A stretch of DNA of 64,000 bases from Acanthococcus lagerstroemiae (taxonomy: Eukaryota > Arthropoda > Insecta > Hemiptera > Eriococcidae), in assembly GCA_031841125.1 (NCBI GenBank), contig CM063107.1, positions 68,583,814 through 68,647,813 of the forward strand, given 5' to 3'. The stretch's first letter is position 1; each line of letters starts with the position of its first letter. The notes beneath the pieces were generated by a model. That model did no database searches. It was not told the origin of the DNA and worked only from the letters and a program-made list of their open reading frames with translations. Positions 49,636 to 61,609 of the stretch are shown here, piece after piece. A program made the translations under genes and the position numbers.

Positions 49636-50567
49636 CCTAGGTAGGTGCCATTGGTCGAGATTTTAATGATATATAACCTCATATATAGTCTTTTTATTTT
49701 TATTCTTTACGCTTAAGCCTCCTCACCATGGCAAGGTGTCATCCAAGAGGAGGGGGAAGAAGTACAGAGTATTATTTGCGCCCCCTTGCTCCTCAAAAAG
49801 TTGAAAAACTAATGCGCCTTAAAAGAATTAAGAGACGAGATATACGAGATTTTCAAAGATTTATAAAATGTTTTGCTTGTCACCTTTCCTGAGATGAGTT
49901 TGAGAAGAGAAAACCATTTTCCTTTGTCGATTTAAACTCTAAATTTTTGTACCCCTTAAAAAAAGCTTCCAATGCCACTGCCTTCTTATGCTGTTTTTCA
50001 AGCAATCGTTCTACACGGAATAATAGGTTTCGAAATACTCCTCAAAAAAGCGACTCTTACAGTTAGTAACTTAGTATGTGATCTCTGTCATTTTGCCACA
50101 CGGATATTTTTCCCTCCAAAAGAAATCCATTTGTCAAAAACTCAAAAAAAAAACTGTCAGATAAACACATCATTGTTGCGAATTACATGGATGCTTGCAG
50201 TGGCGGATCAGGGAAGTCATCCCAAGAGACAATCCGAAATGTCTGACAAATTATTCTCACCCCCTCTCCTAAAGTACTGGAATCTTTGACACCGTCAACC
50301 GTCAAGACGGTAACATAATGAGCAGATAAGTGAGGTAAACATGATTTTTGTGCTCCTGACTGTTCTTATCTATGGTGGAAATAAAAATAGCATCCGAAGT
50401 GTGCTATATCGACTTTTTCCAGAACTTGCTGGATTCTTGACTGTATAACACAGGTTTTGGATAATTAATAACAATCATCACCATACCATCTAATTTTTTT
50501 CTTTCAAGGAAGGAGCAGTCCTCACTGGCGGAATAACCAGGCGGAGTGCACTTGTTCAATTTACAAA

Positions 50568-50602
50568 AAAAAAAAAATAATAATAATAATAATAATAATA
50601 AA
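50568..50602. repeat. (AAT)n microsatellite
   Basis: About nine AAT units after an A run. Confidence 0.85.
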
Positions 50603-51299
50603 AATAAACACACGATTGTTCTACGTTTATGACATTGGCATATTTTATATATTAATGGATTTTCACTTTCAAAAACTTTGCCCGATACAAAATGAAGCAT
50701 ATTTTTATTTCATTTTTTTAGGGGGGGGGGTAAGTATTGTAAATTTTACAAATTTGAAAAAGGCGGTATCATGTATGTTTGAAAAGTGGCACACTTAATC
50801 AAAACGTATAGTTCTGTCCGGGGTTGTCAGTGGGGGCACATTTCTATTTTAGTAGCTCATTGTGTGGCACATTAAAATCGCATGACACATTGTGGCACAT
50901 TTTCTGTTGATGATCGTTTTTTTGGGAAAATACGCAATTTTCTTCACAGAATTGAAAATAATACGAATAATTCACACATGAAAAACTCCCTTCTAGTTGT
51001 CTGCACTGTAGTACACAACTACAGGACAGGACGGTTTCGCTGCAGGCTGCAAGATTTGTTATTAATCATTGAGTGATGTTAAAGTATTGAAAAAATTTGG
51101 TATTGATACGTATCGATACTTGGGAGCACCCAATAGGCCCTAAAAGTGTCGCGGTAGCTCCGCGCGAGAGCGGTATTGTAATTTGCAATCACGTGTCTAC
51201 CACTCTTTAATCTTTAATCTACAAAATGACAGGTGGCACATTTCTGTTCTCTGACGAGCACATTTTCAGGTTTTCCACGGACAACACTGAGTTCCTCAG

Positions 51300-51640
51300 T
51301 GGCAGTTCTTCAGATGAACACAAACTCTTCAACGCTCGTTTTTAAGAATCTTTTGAATCACCTTGATTTGTTCAAGACTCGCTAAGACTGTTCAAAACTT
51401 ATTTACAATTCTTCATACCTCTTCCACACTTGTTGAAGTCTCTTCAAGACAAGACGAAGACTTTTTAAAACTCTCCCATGCTTGTTTAAGTTTCTCTAAA
51501 ATTAGTCCAGACTTGTTCGAGACTTTGTGAGACTCTTATGTAGGTTATGCTCGCTGTTCTGATCTCTTTCAAGATTTTTTATGACTTCTTCAGCTTCATA
51601 AAGATTCTTCAGGACTTGATTGGTCGAGATTTCTAAAGAT
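51300..51640. repeat. CTTGTTCAAGACT degenerate repeats
   Basis: Worn short units such as GACTTGTTCGAGACT and CTCTTCAAGAC. Same family as 22690 and 61610. Confidence 0.55.
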
Positions 51641-51716
51641 TCTTTCCATATTTGTTTATTGATAAAGACAACTCGGGTTGAGATGAGTATAATTAGACAA
51701 GGAGGTCTAAGAGTAT

Positions 51717-51964
51717 GATCTGCTGATCATTTAAGAAATTGATAAAGATCACAGATTCAAATCAAAAATTATTTCGAAAAAAAAAACTTAGATCATAAAA
51801 AATATTATTACTTTGTAACCTTTTGATCTTTTTTTTCTTTTTTGTATCACGATTTCCCCCGTTTTTGTGATCTTTTGCTCTTAGATTATGATCTTCGATC
51901 ATTTTAAAAATTAGAAAGAGATCAAGATCTTCCAAATCCTATACAAGATCATATATGTAAGATC
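51717..51964. repeat. GATC-rich cluster
   Basis: Twelve GATC sites in 248 bases (GATCATTT, AAGATCA, GATCTT words), where about one is expected. It looks like an old short tandem repeat. Confidence 0.65.
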
Positions 51965-52818
51965 TCATTTCCCTACCATTTCTCCAGTGCCATAACCATT
52001 TCAGAGGCAAACCACAAACAATTACCAACAATGTTTCAGGCGTTGATATACTTGAAAAGCATTCTCTTTCCTTTATTTTGAAACGGCCGACTTCTCAATA
52101 CTGTAGCATCCGGGAATGATGCTTTTGTTTTAGTTTCTTTATTGTCTTTAAGAAGACATCAAGAATATTAAATACTTTATCAAATCATCTTCCTGGTATC
52201 CTGAATTACAATCACTTTAGATGCGAACGTTGAGAAAAGTTTGATTTCAAAGTTCCAACACATCAATATACTTACAGGAAATTTTTTTCAACATTGTCAA
52301 CATTCCGGTGCATTGCCGAGCCAAGCCAAAACCAAAATATTATCTGGTTGTAGACTACCAGCATATCTACCCACGTTTTATTGATAGTATCTGTTAGGCA
52401 TCACGGCAATACTCTACCACACTTACTGTCAAGTTTTAGCAACATCATAGCCAAATCCAGTAAAATTTATAAAAAATCTTCATGGAAATAAGCCCATTTA
52501 GTAGACCCATTCTCAATTCATTGAAACATTTACCACTACTACTGCCAGAATGAGATAATATGTGGTGCCAAATAATCAGTAGATGTTTCAGCCTCTCTCC
52601 CGTATCTTTTTGACATAAAAGAATTAGGTACCCAATATGCTGACCAAGTATTTTGTATTTCATTTTCAGTTATATAGGTATTCTCTTTATCCACGTTTGT
52701 TACATTATGGCATCATCATCCATCGCTCAATTGATTATATTGCATTATTGCTCGGTTTCAATAAATAATATGAGTGGATTCAGCACTGATTAAAATACTG
52801 TTCTCTTAATGTTTACAG

Positions 52819-52973
52819 GCATGAAGAAATTGTTGATGAAACCACTCAAGGCTCTCGCCTCGCCTGGTATATATCTATTTGGAAAATATAATCAATACAA
52901 AAGGGAAAGACAGCAACCAAATCTACCCATTCCACCAACTGAAACTGAACTGTCACAGCTTAATACCAAAATC
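52819..52973 (+). CDS. Orphan exon-like frame, unrecognised protein
   Basis: An acceptor (TGTTTACAG) and a strong donor (ATC/GTAAGT) bound a 155-base open stretch. From the ATG at 52821 it encodes 51 residues, ending in phase 0: basic MKKLLMKPLKAL, then SPGIYLFGKYNQYKRER, a proline patch (LPIPPTE) and a polar, possibly coiled-coil end. The composition looks protein-like, unlike the low-complexity frames around it, and the basic start could be a targeting or membrane-proximal segment. I do not recognise the family and found no convincing partner exon nearby. It could be the first coding exon of a gene whose next exons are short or outside the window, or a chance frame. Confidence 0.35.
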
Positions 52974-53162
52974 GTAAGTCATCATTCTCAAAATAAATGT
53001 ATTTCAATTTTTTATTCACACCTGTGGATTTAGTTATTCTTGAAACATCAATTACCACTATCTGAAAAGTACCACGGTTCTAGGTAACACATTTACACTA
53101 GGTATTCAAAACCATAAAAAAATAGGTGGCAAAACAGAAGGTCAAGATGGAAACTTGTACTT

Positions 53163-53348
53163 CTCAGAATTTTAGAGAATGAGCTTTCCCCGCTCAGTTT
53201 CTGAAATTAAAAAGGGAAAACATAATTCGAGAGATTATTTTTCATCTCAAAAGCTCAGAATTTTAGAGAATGAGCTTTCCACGCCCAGTTTCTGAAATTA
53301 AAAAGGGAAAACATAATTCCAGAGATGGTTTTTCATCTCGAAAGCTCA
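53163..53348. repeat. Two-copy tandem repeat, 91-bp unit
   Basis: CTCAGAATTTTAGAGAATGA starts at 53163 and 53254, followed in both by TTTCTGAAATTAAAAAGGGA; very few differences, so recent. Confidence 0.85.
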
Positions 53349-56300
53349 TCAGACTTATTGACGGGGCTCCTCAAATCTCCATCCGCATAAGATCCTCCAT
53401 CGAAAATACCGATCTTTCCCTTCCCTAAGGAAAAACGAATGTTTCACCGTTCATATGCATCTGTATAATGTTCTCCAAAATCAAATTAGACCCAAAGAGT
53501 TCCAGAAGAAGATATTATCAAAACGCGGGTAATACTGATACAGCCAAATAAATATAATACGTCCGACAGATGGATCTTGTGGAGTAGAAATACTTTTGTG
53601 CCTCAATTATCATCTTTCCCACGGATTCAGCGAAAAAGTCGAAATTATCTAGATTCATTACCTTCTACAGCCTTATTTGAAGACAAAACGTACTCACTGT
53701 GTTTCTACTTTTCGACCATTACCATTCTCAGAAGCGATCGGAAGCTTCAAAATGTTCGGTAAATCACTCAATTTATATGTATAGTTTTCTCAAAACGAAC
53801 AATTCACAACGGCACTTGAAAAACAATCGCGAATTAAGAAAAACAAATGACAGTTCATCACATTAGATAGAACGTATTTTAAAACGAAAATGTTACCGAA
53901 AATAATTGAAGCAAATTTAATATTCACACTGGACACTAGACTGGAAAGAATAAAAGAAATAATGGAAAGATTTTATTTAAAACATGAACATTGAACTTAG
54001 AAGACAAAAGGAGTGGAGATTGAGTAACAAAGAGATTGAAGTTGAAGCTAGTTGATAAAACTGATAAGCGGAGTAGGAGTAGTGGAACTGTTCACCAGGT
54101 TCGCTACAGTCGACTGCGACATGCATACTGAAATACTGATACTGTTTGTAGTGAAGGACTCTTTTCATGTAAAGTATTTTTGTGAAAGGAAAAATGTACA
54201 CTTTTCAGAAAAGGCCCTAGTTACTACAACCCTGATGATGATTCTGCATTAGATGGATAATAGGTATATTGCAAATAGTTTTGAATTTGTTTTCATTGAT
54301 TTTAACCGTAACATTAACAAAAATGAGTCATTATTGCTGGTTCTACATCCTTGCATAGATTCATTTGAAAAGATTTTTAATTTGTATAATAGATTTACAG
54401 ATTAACAAAACTGAAAACATTCTTTATTAAAAAAATTATCAATGGTCATCAGTTAATAAAATGTAAAATCTCTCTCTCTCTTTTAATGAGTACCGGGAAG
54501 ATTATTGTTCCACTTAGTGGAAAAGTAAATTTCTGAAAATTTCAGCAGATCAATCAGATATAATGAACAGGTGACGCGTTGACCCTCTTCCCTTTTCTTA
54601 TTGAGAAATAATTAGATTTGACATACTTTTAATATATTTTTTCTTGGTTCTCAAGGGCACCAAAACCTACAACTGTACAACTGATAGATTGTAACCAACT
54701 ATGTATAAGGCAATGTTGCCAACTGTAGTGACGTCTCAGTAGGTAGCTATAGGTGTCTGTTATCAGTGACATTTACACGTTTCAAACAGAAAATTCTCTT
54801 CCAAATAGTTTATCAAGTAGGCATTCATAATAAAAAAATCATAAGAATAAGTTGTGTTGAGATTGAAATCTTCTTCAGTTTGGGTAAACTTAATTTTTTT
54901 TCATTACTCTCCTATAAGCAAATGTACACTGACATCCACCCGTGAGCATTCCCGACATTGCCTAGGTTAATGACCTCAAGAGTGGGGGTTATAAGGGTTA
55001 AATTTATATGGTAGTCCACGTGTAGGTTTTAGGGGTCACTTAATTTGATTTTGTGGATAATTTTTTGGATCCGATCCAATGGGATTCCAGCAAAGGTTGT
55101 TCCTGTCCCACCAAAGAGGTTTTTGTGCCTAAACGGTGGTCGTTTATTGACATATTGTGTTCAGTGTATGGGTTTTTAAGTCAATATGTTCATTGATCTA
55201 TATCGTGGAGTCAATCTATATTGTATTTAATTGGTAGTACTTGTATAAACTAACGTCTAAATGTTTGCGTTCCTAACACTCTTGAGGTTCGAGAAAAGAA
55301 AATTGACTCAAGAAACATAAAAACTTAATGCAGTTTTCCATAGAGAAAGAGAGTTAAGAGCCTGCTGTTAACATTATTCCATCGAGCTGAAATTTTAAGG
55401 GCTGCACTTTACCATCGAAAGAAACAGTCATCTGTCCGGTACTCATCAAATTTGAAAGTACAAAAATTGTTAGTACCTTTATAAGAACCTTTAGTACAGG
55501 AAATATTTGAGACTCTTCCTCTCTTCCTTTGTCCTCTCTTCCAGAAAAATTGGTTTGGCATGCCCCATGCCCACACACATATCCTAACAAGACTGTCTAG
55601 TATAAGGTAAATTTTTATTGGTAGTTGAAAGATTATAATATCATATGATTCTGTGAACGGACAAGTCAGACAATCATGTATAATATGTTAAAATTGAATG
55701 ACTCCGTCTCAATAACTAAAATAAAACTGAATTACATATCAATGGTTTATTCAAAAAATAAACATTTTCAAGCTACATATGTAGACTTGTAGGTTGTATA
55801 ACAAATAATGAGGTAATGTCAATAAATTAATAATATTTTCACTATATGGAAAATAAGTAAAACAAAAAATTACTTCAGGAACTTTTTTGAAATTGGTTGC
55901 AAATGGCTCTCTGCTATTGGTAACCAGAAAGAATTTTCCTTTCAAACTGAAAAAACAAGAACGAATTTGTGTATTAGGACATACGAAGCTCTATTTACAC
56001 TTGTAAAATAAGAACAATGCCGCTTTTTCTCAAAAAACGTTTTATTTTATTTTACGATCTCATAAAATGGCACTCGGGCTTTAAAAAATTTGAGTTGCCA
56101 TTCGCTAGTAAATATGAACATTTAGTTTTCACCGCACGTATTTGAAATACTTGTATATTAGGTAGCAGAATTTAAAAACCTTTTAAACAGGTTTTACCCG
56201 AAAAGGTGCTTGAGTCTTATTCTTATTGCGGAGAAATATCGCCGTAGGTAACTCTGAACCTTGTGTAAAAGTATAAGCTTTCGCTTGGAATTAGCCTAAA

Positions 56301-57159
56301 TCGCGCGAGGTCAGAAACAGAATTATAGATGGGGTGTACACTGCGCCGCATGAAGAAGGGATCCCTCATTTATATAATGCCAGTGTTCTAACGGGCCCTT
56401 CTTATTTGAATTATGAGACAATCCTGGTGAAACGTTTTACCGTCGACTTCCAAAACCTACCTAAAAGTAGAAACCCTAACTGGTTTCTTCACTATAAAAT
56501 ACAAGTAAGGCATTCCAAAAGTAGTAATACCAACCCCTTCTTACCAATTTTCCCACTTTGACCCGAATTATCATTCATTCCAATCCAGTAGTGATTCGGT
56601 TTTTTATTATTATTACCTACGCTAATCATTTCAAGACCTTGATGCAGATTGCGTGTCCATTTGATTCCGTGATACCGCGGCAGTTTAGTTTAATTACATG
56701 TATGACGTGATAAACGCATGTTTATGTTCCTCATCGCAATTTTCTCACGTAGATATTATAGTCAAAATTACCTTTTTCGATTATTTGAAATCGAATCGTG
56801 CACTAAATCAAACTACGATATTCTATTCGAGTTGATGGCGATCAGTTTTATGTATATATTGAGGAAGAGTTGGGTACCCGTAGCTACACCTTTTGGTACT
56901 ACACGTGCGAATGTAAAAACGGTTTATGGCAATAATGGGATTGACTGTTTTGATTCAGGAAAGTGGTATAGAACTAGTCAGAATCAATTATTGTCTCTTT
57001 TAAAATGAATAAAAGTGAAGCTTTAAAAAAAGGGGAGGGGGAAAGGAATATTTAGCCAAGCATAATAATGTAGACTTATGGATCTCAACTTATTTTCAAC
57101 GCTGGTTCTGTAAATGAACTGAATATGAATCGTTGACTGGTATTCGAGAGATTCTACTA
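53349..57159. other. Intergenic or intronic, nothing firm
   Basis: Frames at 55354-55590 (-) and 56334-56500 (+, with a possible donor CAA/GTAAGG) look somewhat protein-like but match no family I know. Confidence 0.4.
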
Positions 57160-57819
57160 TAGGGCTTTTCCAGTACTCCATATTGCATACTTATTCGCTT
57201 CTCCTGTTATCAAGTTGGTATAGTCTGTTTCATTTAAGAAGTGCCAACGTTATCAGTAGACCAAGTACGAGTTAACGGGCAATACAATTCTCTGTTCGAA
57301 TGATTTGTTCACAAGTAGCCTTTCACACAAGGGAATGGGAGTCACAACATGAAGGAACGACGAGCAATTTTTTTATGTTTGTTTACATTTTTTACTGATA
57401 ACGTTGGCACTTCTTAAATGAAACAGACTACAGTGTATGATAACAGAATTTGATGTGCGAAATGGCATAATACTTGAAAACACTGGAGATCAGAATTTTT
57501 TGAGAAAGTTTGAAATCCTTTACGTTGCTGAATTGCATTGCCGAATGTGCAAGTTGAAAATTGAACTGTTATTTAATGAAATCGATGATCATAGGATAGG
57601 CCCATGAGGAATGATCGGAGAACAAAAATTTCGAATTATACAGCAAACAGAGGAGACAGACGAGAGTATCATAAAAGGTACAACACGAAAGATAAAACTC
57701 AAAATTCACTCGTACGACCATAATATTACAAAATTACAATTATGTCCTTATCATACACTACCAAACTTGATAACAGGACAGGCGAATAACTATGCAATAT
57801 GAGTACTGGAAAAGCCGTA
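57160..57819. mobile_element. TA-flanked inverted-repeat element
   Basis: About 65-base inverted ends starting TAGGGCTTTTCCAGTACTC and the inverse of TACGGCTTTTCCAGTACTC; TA on both flanks, as in Tc1/mariner relatives. No transposase frame. It carries a younger element in its left arm (57223). Confidence 0.65.
57223..57428. mobile_element. Short MITE nested in the TA-flanked element
   Basis: Inverted ends of about 38 bases, GTCTGTTTCATTTAAGAAGT and its inverse, with TA on both sides. The other arm of the host element supplies the empty site, proving a later insertion. Confidence 0.68.
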
Positions 57820-59870
57820 TAGAGGCAAAACTTTCGCGACACAAGTGATTCGTGTTGATCAGGGTGAGGGCGGAAAGCAATGCAAGCAAAATAAGGATTC
57901 CTGTGGGAATAAAATGTAATAAGACTTTTGCAAAATGGATCATTGCTTGAAAAGGTCGTTTGATTAATCAACAGAAAAAAATAACCTGATGAGAATCAAA
58001 AATGCTTGATTTAAAATGTGGATATATTATTATTTTGGGCGCTATTAAATCTAACTAAAAAAAACTAGAGTCCAGGTGATGAAACATTTTTCAAATCCGA
58101 AGAATAGATACAATATCATCGCTTGAGGTTTTGAAAGTCATCAACTCAATTTTTCTTGTCAGTTGAACTTTGTACTAAGATCTATAATAAGGTAAAGGGT
58201 GGATAATGGATATAATGGATTGGACAAGTGGTGGTTATATTCAAGCAATATTACCCAAATAACAAGTGATTGTTAATCGGGGAAAATGACGTCATATTGT
58301 AACATCGTGTTCCTATATATACAGCGCTGGAGAGCAATAAGGACGCGTCAGTAAAGTGGTGTGATATCTAGTGGGCAAATGCAGAAGCTACCAAAACGTG
58401 ACAGAAACGGGATGAAATACACTAGCGCTCCATCGCAGTGCCGCGACCGAATAAATATTTTGGCGTTATCATTGATAAACAAAAAGCAAATAATATTATT
58501 ATCACATTATCAGTTATCATTTATAATTTTGCTAAAACAAACAGAAATTTTAATATACAAAGTGAAATGTATCATAAAAAATAATGGAGCAAAGTTCATT
58601 CTGAAAATTTCTTTGGATTCGTCATCGACGATTGGAATTGAATGTTTGCAATCGAAAGTAAGTTTATTATACATGAATTATTATCATTGGAAGTTAAGCA
58701 GAGTGTGTGAGAGGTTCTGGACAAATACAGTGGTGGAGAATCTGAATAGGTAGTCTAAATTTGGAGAAAATATTGTTTTTTGTCATGTAAATTAGAGCAT
58801 TTATCAGAAAGTTCCTTCGATCAACTTATTCAAAGAAGAATCTTGGATTTTCAAAAATATCCCGATGTGAAGGACGCAAGTTCAGTTTCTTTTGATCAGA
58901 TCGTGTAGAAGCTACAGAATCCAAAACCATAGGGCAAAGGAAACAATTTTTTCTTATTCAATATCTCTGCTATTAATTTGTAAGCCTGATTAAAGTATAT
59001 TATGCTAGCTTATAAAATTCCGTTATGTTTGTAGTAAAGAACCCAAGAAATGATAATATCCAGAACCTTTTATCCCTGTATCCAAAACCTCCCACCAGGG
59101 AAAGAGGTTTTGGACAAAATGAAGAGGTCTGGAAAACAGTTGTATCTCAGTTTATAGGAGCATTTCAAATAATTTAAATAAGTATATGGACATGTTGAGA
59201 AATGTCCTCTCTCTTAGTATAAAAAATTGTTTTCATCATGTAACAATGAAAGTAATCTGAAAATAAGAAAACTGTGATTAGTATCCATAACATCCACCTT
59301 TTAACCGAATTCAGAAAGTACAAATAACATTTTTGTGAGGTTGGGTGAGGCCCATATTTCCTTGAATAGTAATGCAGGTGTCATTTGATAGATTCACGTT
59401 ACTGAATTTGTTTGTAGTATTATTTTGCCCATAATTTAAAAAATGAGACACCTAGGTGTGGGAAGCAACACAAATCTAAAAAGTTAAAATAGATCTTGAT
59501 AATTCAAAAGTGTTTGAAGTTATTTTATGTACCATGGTGTATCGGTGAGTATGACTTTAACGGGTGTAGCCTTTGAGAAAGATATGGATTGTTCTCGGCA
59601 TAGTGGAGGAGGGAGATTTCTTGATAATCGAGCTAGCAGTCATACCTACTTACACTTGTGGAGGAGGTTTTCAGAGCAGAAAAAAGTTTTTTAATATGGC
59701 TTTCTTGTGCGGCCAAAGTAAATATAAAATAAAGTTCCAGTGCACTAACTTTGGAGTTTATCTTCAATGACCTTGACTTTTTGCGCTATAATTCTCTTTT
59801 TATACCTACTTTCAAGCATTTTATCATTTTATGGCACCCAGCATATTGTAGGCGAATGCAAAAATAAATT
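57820..59870. other. Intergenic, nothing firm
   Basis: A 130-codon frame at 58361-58753 (+) is isoleucine/lysine-rich and unrecognised; a TATATATA stretch at 58314 precedes it. Confidence 0.4.
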
Positions 59871-59874
59871 TCTG

Positions 59875-59880
59875 TTTATT
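59875..59880 (-). terminator. Poly(A) signal of the lipase exon
   Basis: TTTATT on the + strand is AATAAA on the - strand, 20 bases beyond the TAA stop at 59901. It gives independent support for a - strand 3' terminal exon. Confidence 0.5.
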
Positions 59881-59900
59881 GATTAACAGACTTAGATTTC

Positions 59901-60093
59901 TTACTCATCGCTGTACTCACTTCGGATCGCCGCGAATCCCATGTACTGCACTTCACTTTTATTCGTTTTTCGGATTAGAAACCCAAGGTGGGCAAGCTCC
60001 CTCCAGAAATAAGTCGTAATTCGGACACCTTGAAGCCGGAATCCTTTTTCGTTTAACACCGACTCCGCATAGTATTGCCATGCTCGATCATGA
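59901..60093 (-). CDS. Last coding exon of a pancreatic-type (insect) lipase
   Basis: Read on the - strand, an acceptor TCTTGCAG (complement of 60094-60101) opens an exon in phase 2 whose first full codons give HDRAWQYYAESV, followed by GFRLQGVRITTYF and VQYMGF, 63 residues to TAA at 59901. The family signature at this place is C-[SN]-H-x-R-A/S-x-x-Y-x-x-[ED]-S-[IV] then G-F (pancreatic lipase / phospholipase A1 family, secreted ester hydrolases). The split first codon ends in T, which fits the expected S or N. A poly(A) signal follows 20 bases later. Odd: the two cysteines normally found after G-F and before the V-x-M-G motif are absent (R and G-like positions instead), so the protein is divergent or the copy is decaying, although the frame is intact. 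Catalytic exons should lie at higher coordinates, but I found none up to 64000; one could sit in the 500-N gap. Confidence 0.6.
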
Positions 60094-60101
60094 CTGCAAG
60101 A

Positions 60102-61009
60102 TACTAAAATTATAAACGGAATATAGATAGTTTTACGTAGTCACGTTTAATACAATATGCATGAAATCATTTGAGGAAAGGAAAAATTTGGTAAGAAACG
60201 CAGAAGGAAATTCGAATTTTCATCTGCAAATAAATTCATAAAAAGACGAAAAAAACCTACTAGCGTGAAGTTGATAAGATGGCTATTAACACATTAATCA
60301 GCAAAAATAACACACATAGTACAATGCGAATAAAAAGGCGGAAAATGTGAGTGATAATGAGGAAAAAATAATGAGATGTGAAGGAGTTATAAGAAGAAAT
60401 GTATGACCGCGAAAATTTCGAAGAATGAATTGCATTGTGTAACGAATCTTATTTTATAGTCAGCTTACGAATAAGATTATGACACATGCGTTTTTTGACG
60501 AATAAAATCTAACGGTAATTAATAGTAAGTCTTTGCTCTGGTGCGGTGCACAATTTTTAAAATGATAATTCCAAGTCCTAATTCGACTTTGTAAATTATC
60601 ATCTTATTGGAGCTCTCATTTCCAAAAACTTTTCCAAATCATTCAGGAAGAGTATAAGAATGAGAAAATCGAGGTCAATCGGATAAGGTTAACATGTGAA
60701 GGTAGTCAAGGTTGGGAAGGGATGGGGTCTTAAAATGAATTCGGTTAAAAAAATAACTATTTGATTAATTTGACTGGTTTTGGTCTTAGGTGGTTGCATT
60801 AAGTCTATGCAAAGTCCCGGTTATTCGCAAAAGACAGCTTAGCCACAGCTCACAGATCGTGCATTGTTTGCTCTGCAGAAGTTCGGCACCATTAAATCAG
60901 TGTTTACAAAGTTTTGTACAACGTATAACTCAGATATTTTGAAACCCGGATTTTGAACGGTTTTGAAGCTTACTTGTAAGCATTGGGCACGGTCTTCTTG
61001 CAGAATCAC

Positions 61010-61011
<2 letters not shown>
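60102..61011 (-). other. Intron or upstream of the lipase exon
   Basis: Searched on the - strand for G-x-S-x-G and other lipase motifs; none seen. Confidence 0.4.

Positions 61012-61043
<32 letters not shown>
61012..61043. repeat. Poly(A) run
   Basis: More than 30 A. No LINE frame or SINE lies directly before it, so not clearly a retrotransposon tail. A similar run is at 26758-26787. Confidence 0.8.
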
Positions 61044-61044
<1 letters not shown>

Positions 61045-61102
61045 CGTTTTGAAAGTTGAAAATATAGAATTTACAGGACTCAAAGACTAGGTCAGATGAT
61101 GC

Positions 61103-61602
61103 NNNNNNNNNNNNNNNNNNNNNNNNNNNNNNNNNNNNNNNNNNNNNNNNNNNNNNNNNNNNNNNNNNNNNNNNNNNNNNNNNNNNNNNNNNNNNNNNNN
61201 NNNNNNNNNNNNNNNNNNNNNNNNNNNNNNNNNNNNNNNNNNNNNNNNNNNNNNNNNNNNNNNNNNNNNNNNNNNNNNNNNNNNNNNNNNNNNNNNNNNN
61301 NNNNNNNNNNNNNNNNNNNNNNNNNNNNNNNNNNNNNNNNNNNNNNNNNNNNNNNNNNNNNNNNNNNNNNNNNNNNNNNNNNNNNNNNNNNNNNNNNNNN
61401 NNNNNNNNNNNNNNNNNNNNNNNNNNNNNNNNNNNNNNNNNNNNNNNNNNNNNNNNNNNNNNNNNNNNNNNNNNNNNNNNNNNNNNNNNNNNNNNNNNNN
61501 NNNNNNNNNNNNNNNNNNNNNNNNNNNNNNNNNNNNNNNNNNNNNNNNNNNNNNNNNNNNNNNNNNNNNNNNNNNNNNNNNNNNNNNNNNNNNNNNNNNN
61601 NN
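61103..61602. other. Assembly gap, exactly 500 N
   Basis: A fixed-size scaffold gap. TGATGC occurs at both edges (...GATGATGC / TGATGCC...), so the contigs may overlap and the gap may be nearly empty. Frames through the N are meaningless. Confidence 0.98.
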
Positions 61603-61609
61603 TGATGCC

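Larger units (their letters stand above)
45870..49780 (-). pseudogene. Near full-length RTE-type LINE, split by two MITEs
   Basis: On the - strand a 197-codon frame (49319-48726) carries the AP-endonuclease start (IGTWNVKSLN, VGISKVKWK, GQAGVGIVIK, ENLIIMDDWNARVGEG); family N at TWN and D-W-N-A are visible. RT follows in pieces: FVDIEKAFDN (about 47400), VKWDKMFDIIKKIG (46880-46850), GVRQAQGCSLSSVLFNLYTE (about 46740), FADDIV intact (46594-46610), and the C-terminal YGCETWTIRKPETRRIEAFEMRCYRR style region (46270-46190) ending ELAQDREKWKAS near 45910. Insertions at 46887-47394 and 49429-49635 plus stops make it inactive. Upstream, 49720-49780 reads like the RTE leader (HLAM, VRR), so the 5' end is probably near 49780. 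RTE elements encode endonuclease and RT in one frame; this is one of the most complete LINEs in the window. Confidence 0.82.

Noticed and set aside
50795..51300. Possible inverted-repeat element with GGCACATTT and TGTCCGTGG motifs
   Set aside because: The right end looks hAT-like (inverse of CAGTGTTGTCCGTGG) but no matching left end or target duplication was found.
55354..55590. 78-codon - strand frame ending in a plausible C-terminus (TGQMTVSFDGKVQPLKFQL)
   Set aside because: Looks mildly protein-like but I recognise no family and the splice sites are weak.
56334..56500. Exon-like + frame with a GTAAGG donor
   Set aside because: No convincing acceptor, and no link to the orphan exon at 52819 could be shown.
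58361..58753. 130-codon + frame after a TATATATA stretch
   Set aside because: Composition is typical of AT-rich non-coding DNA and no family was recognised.
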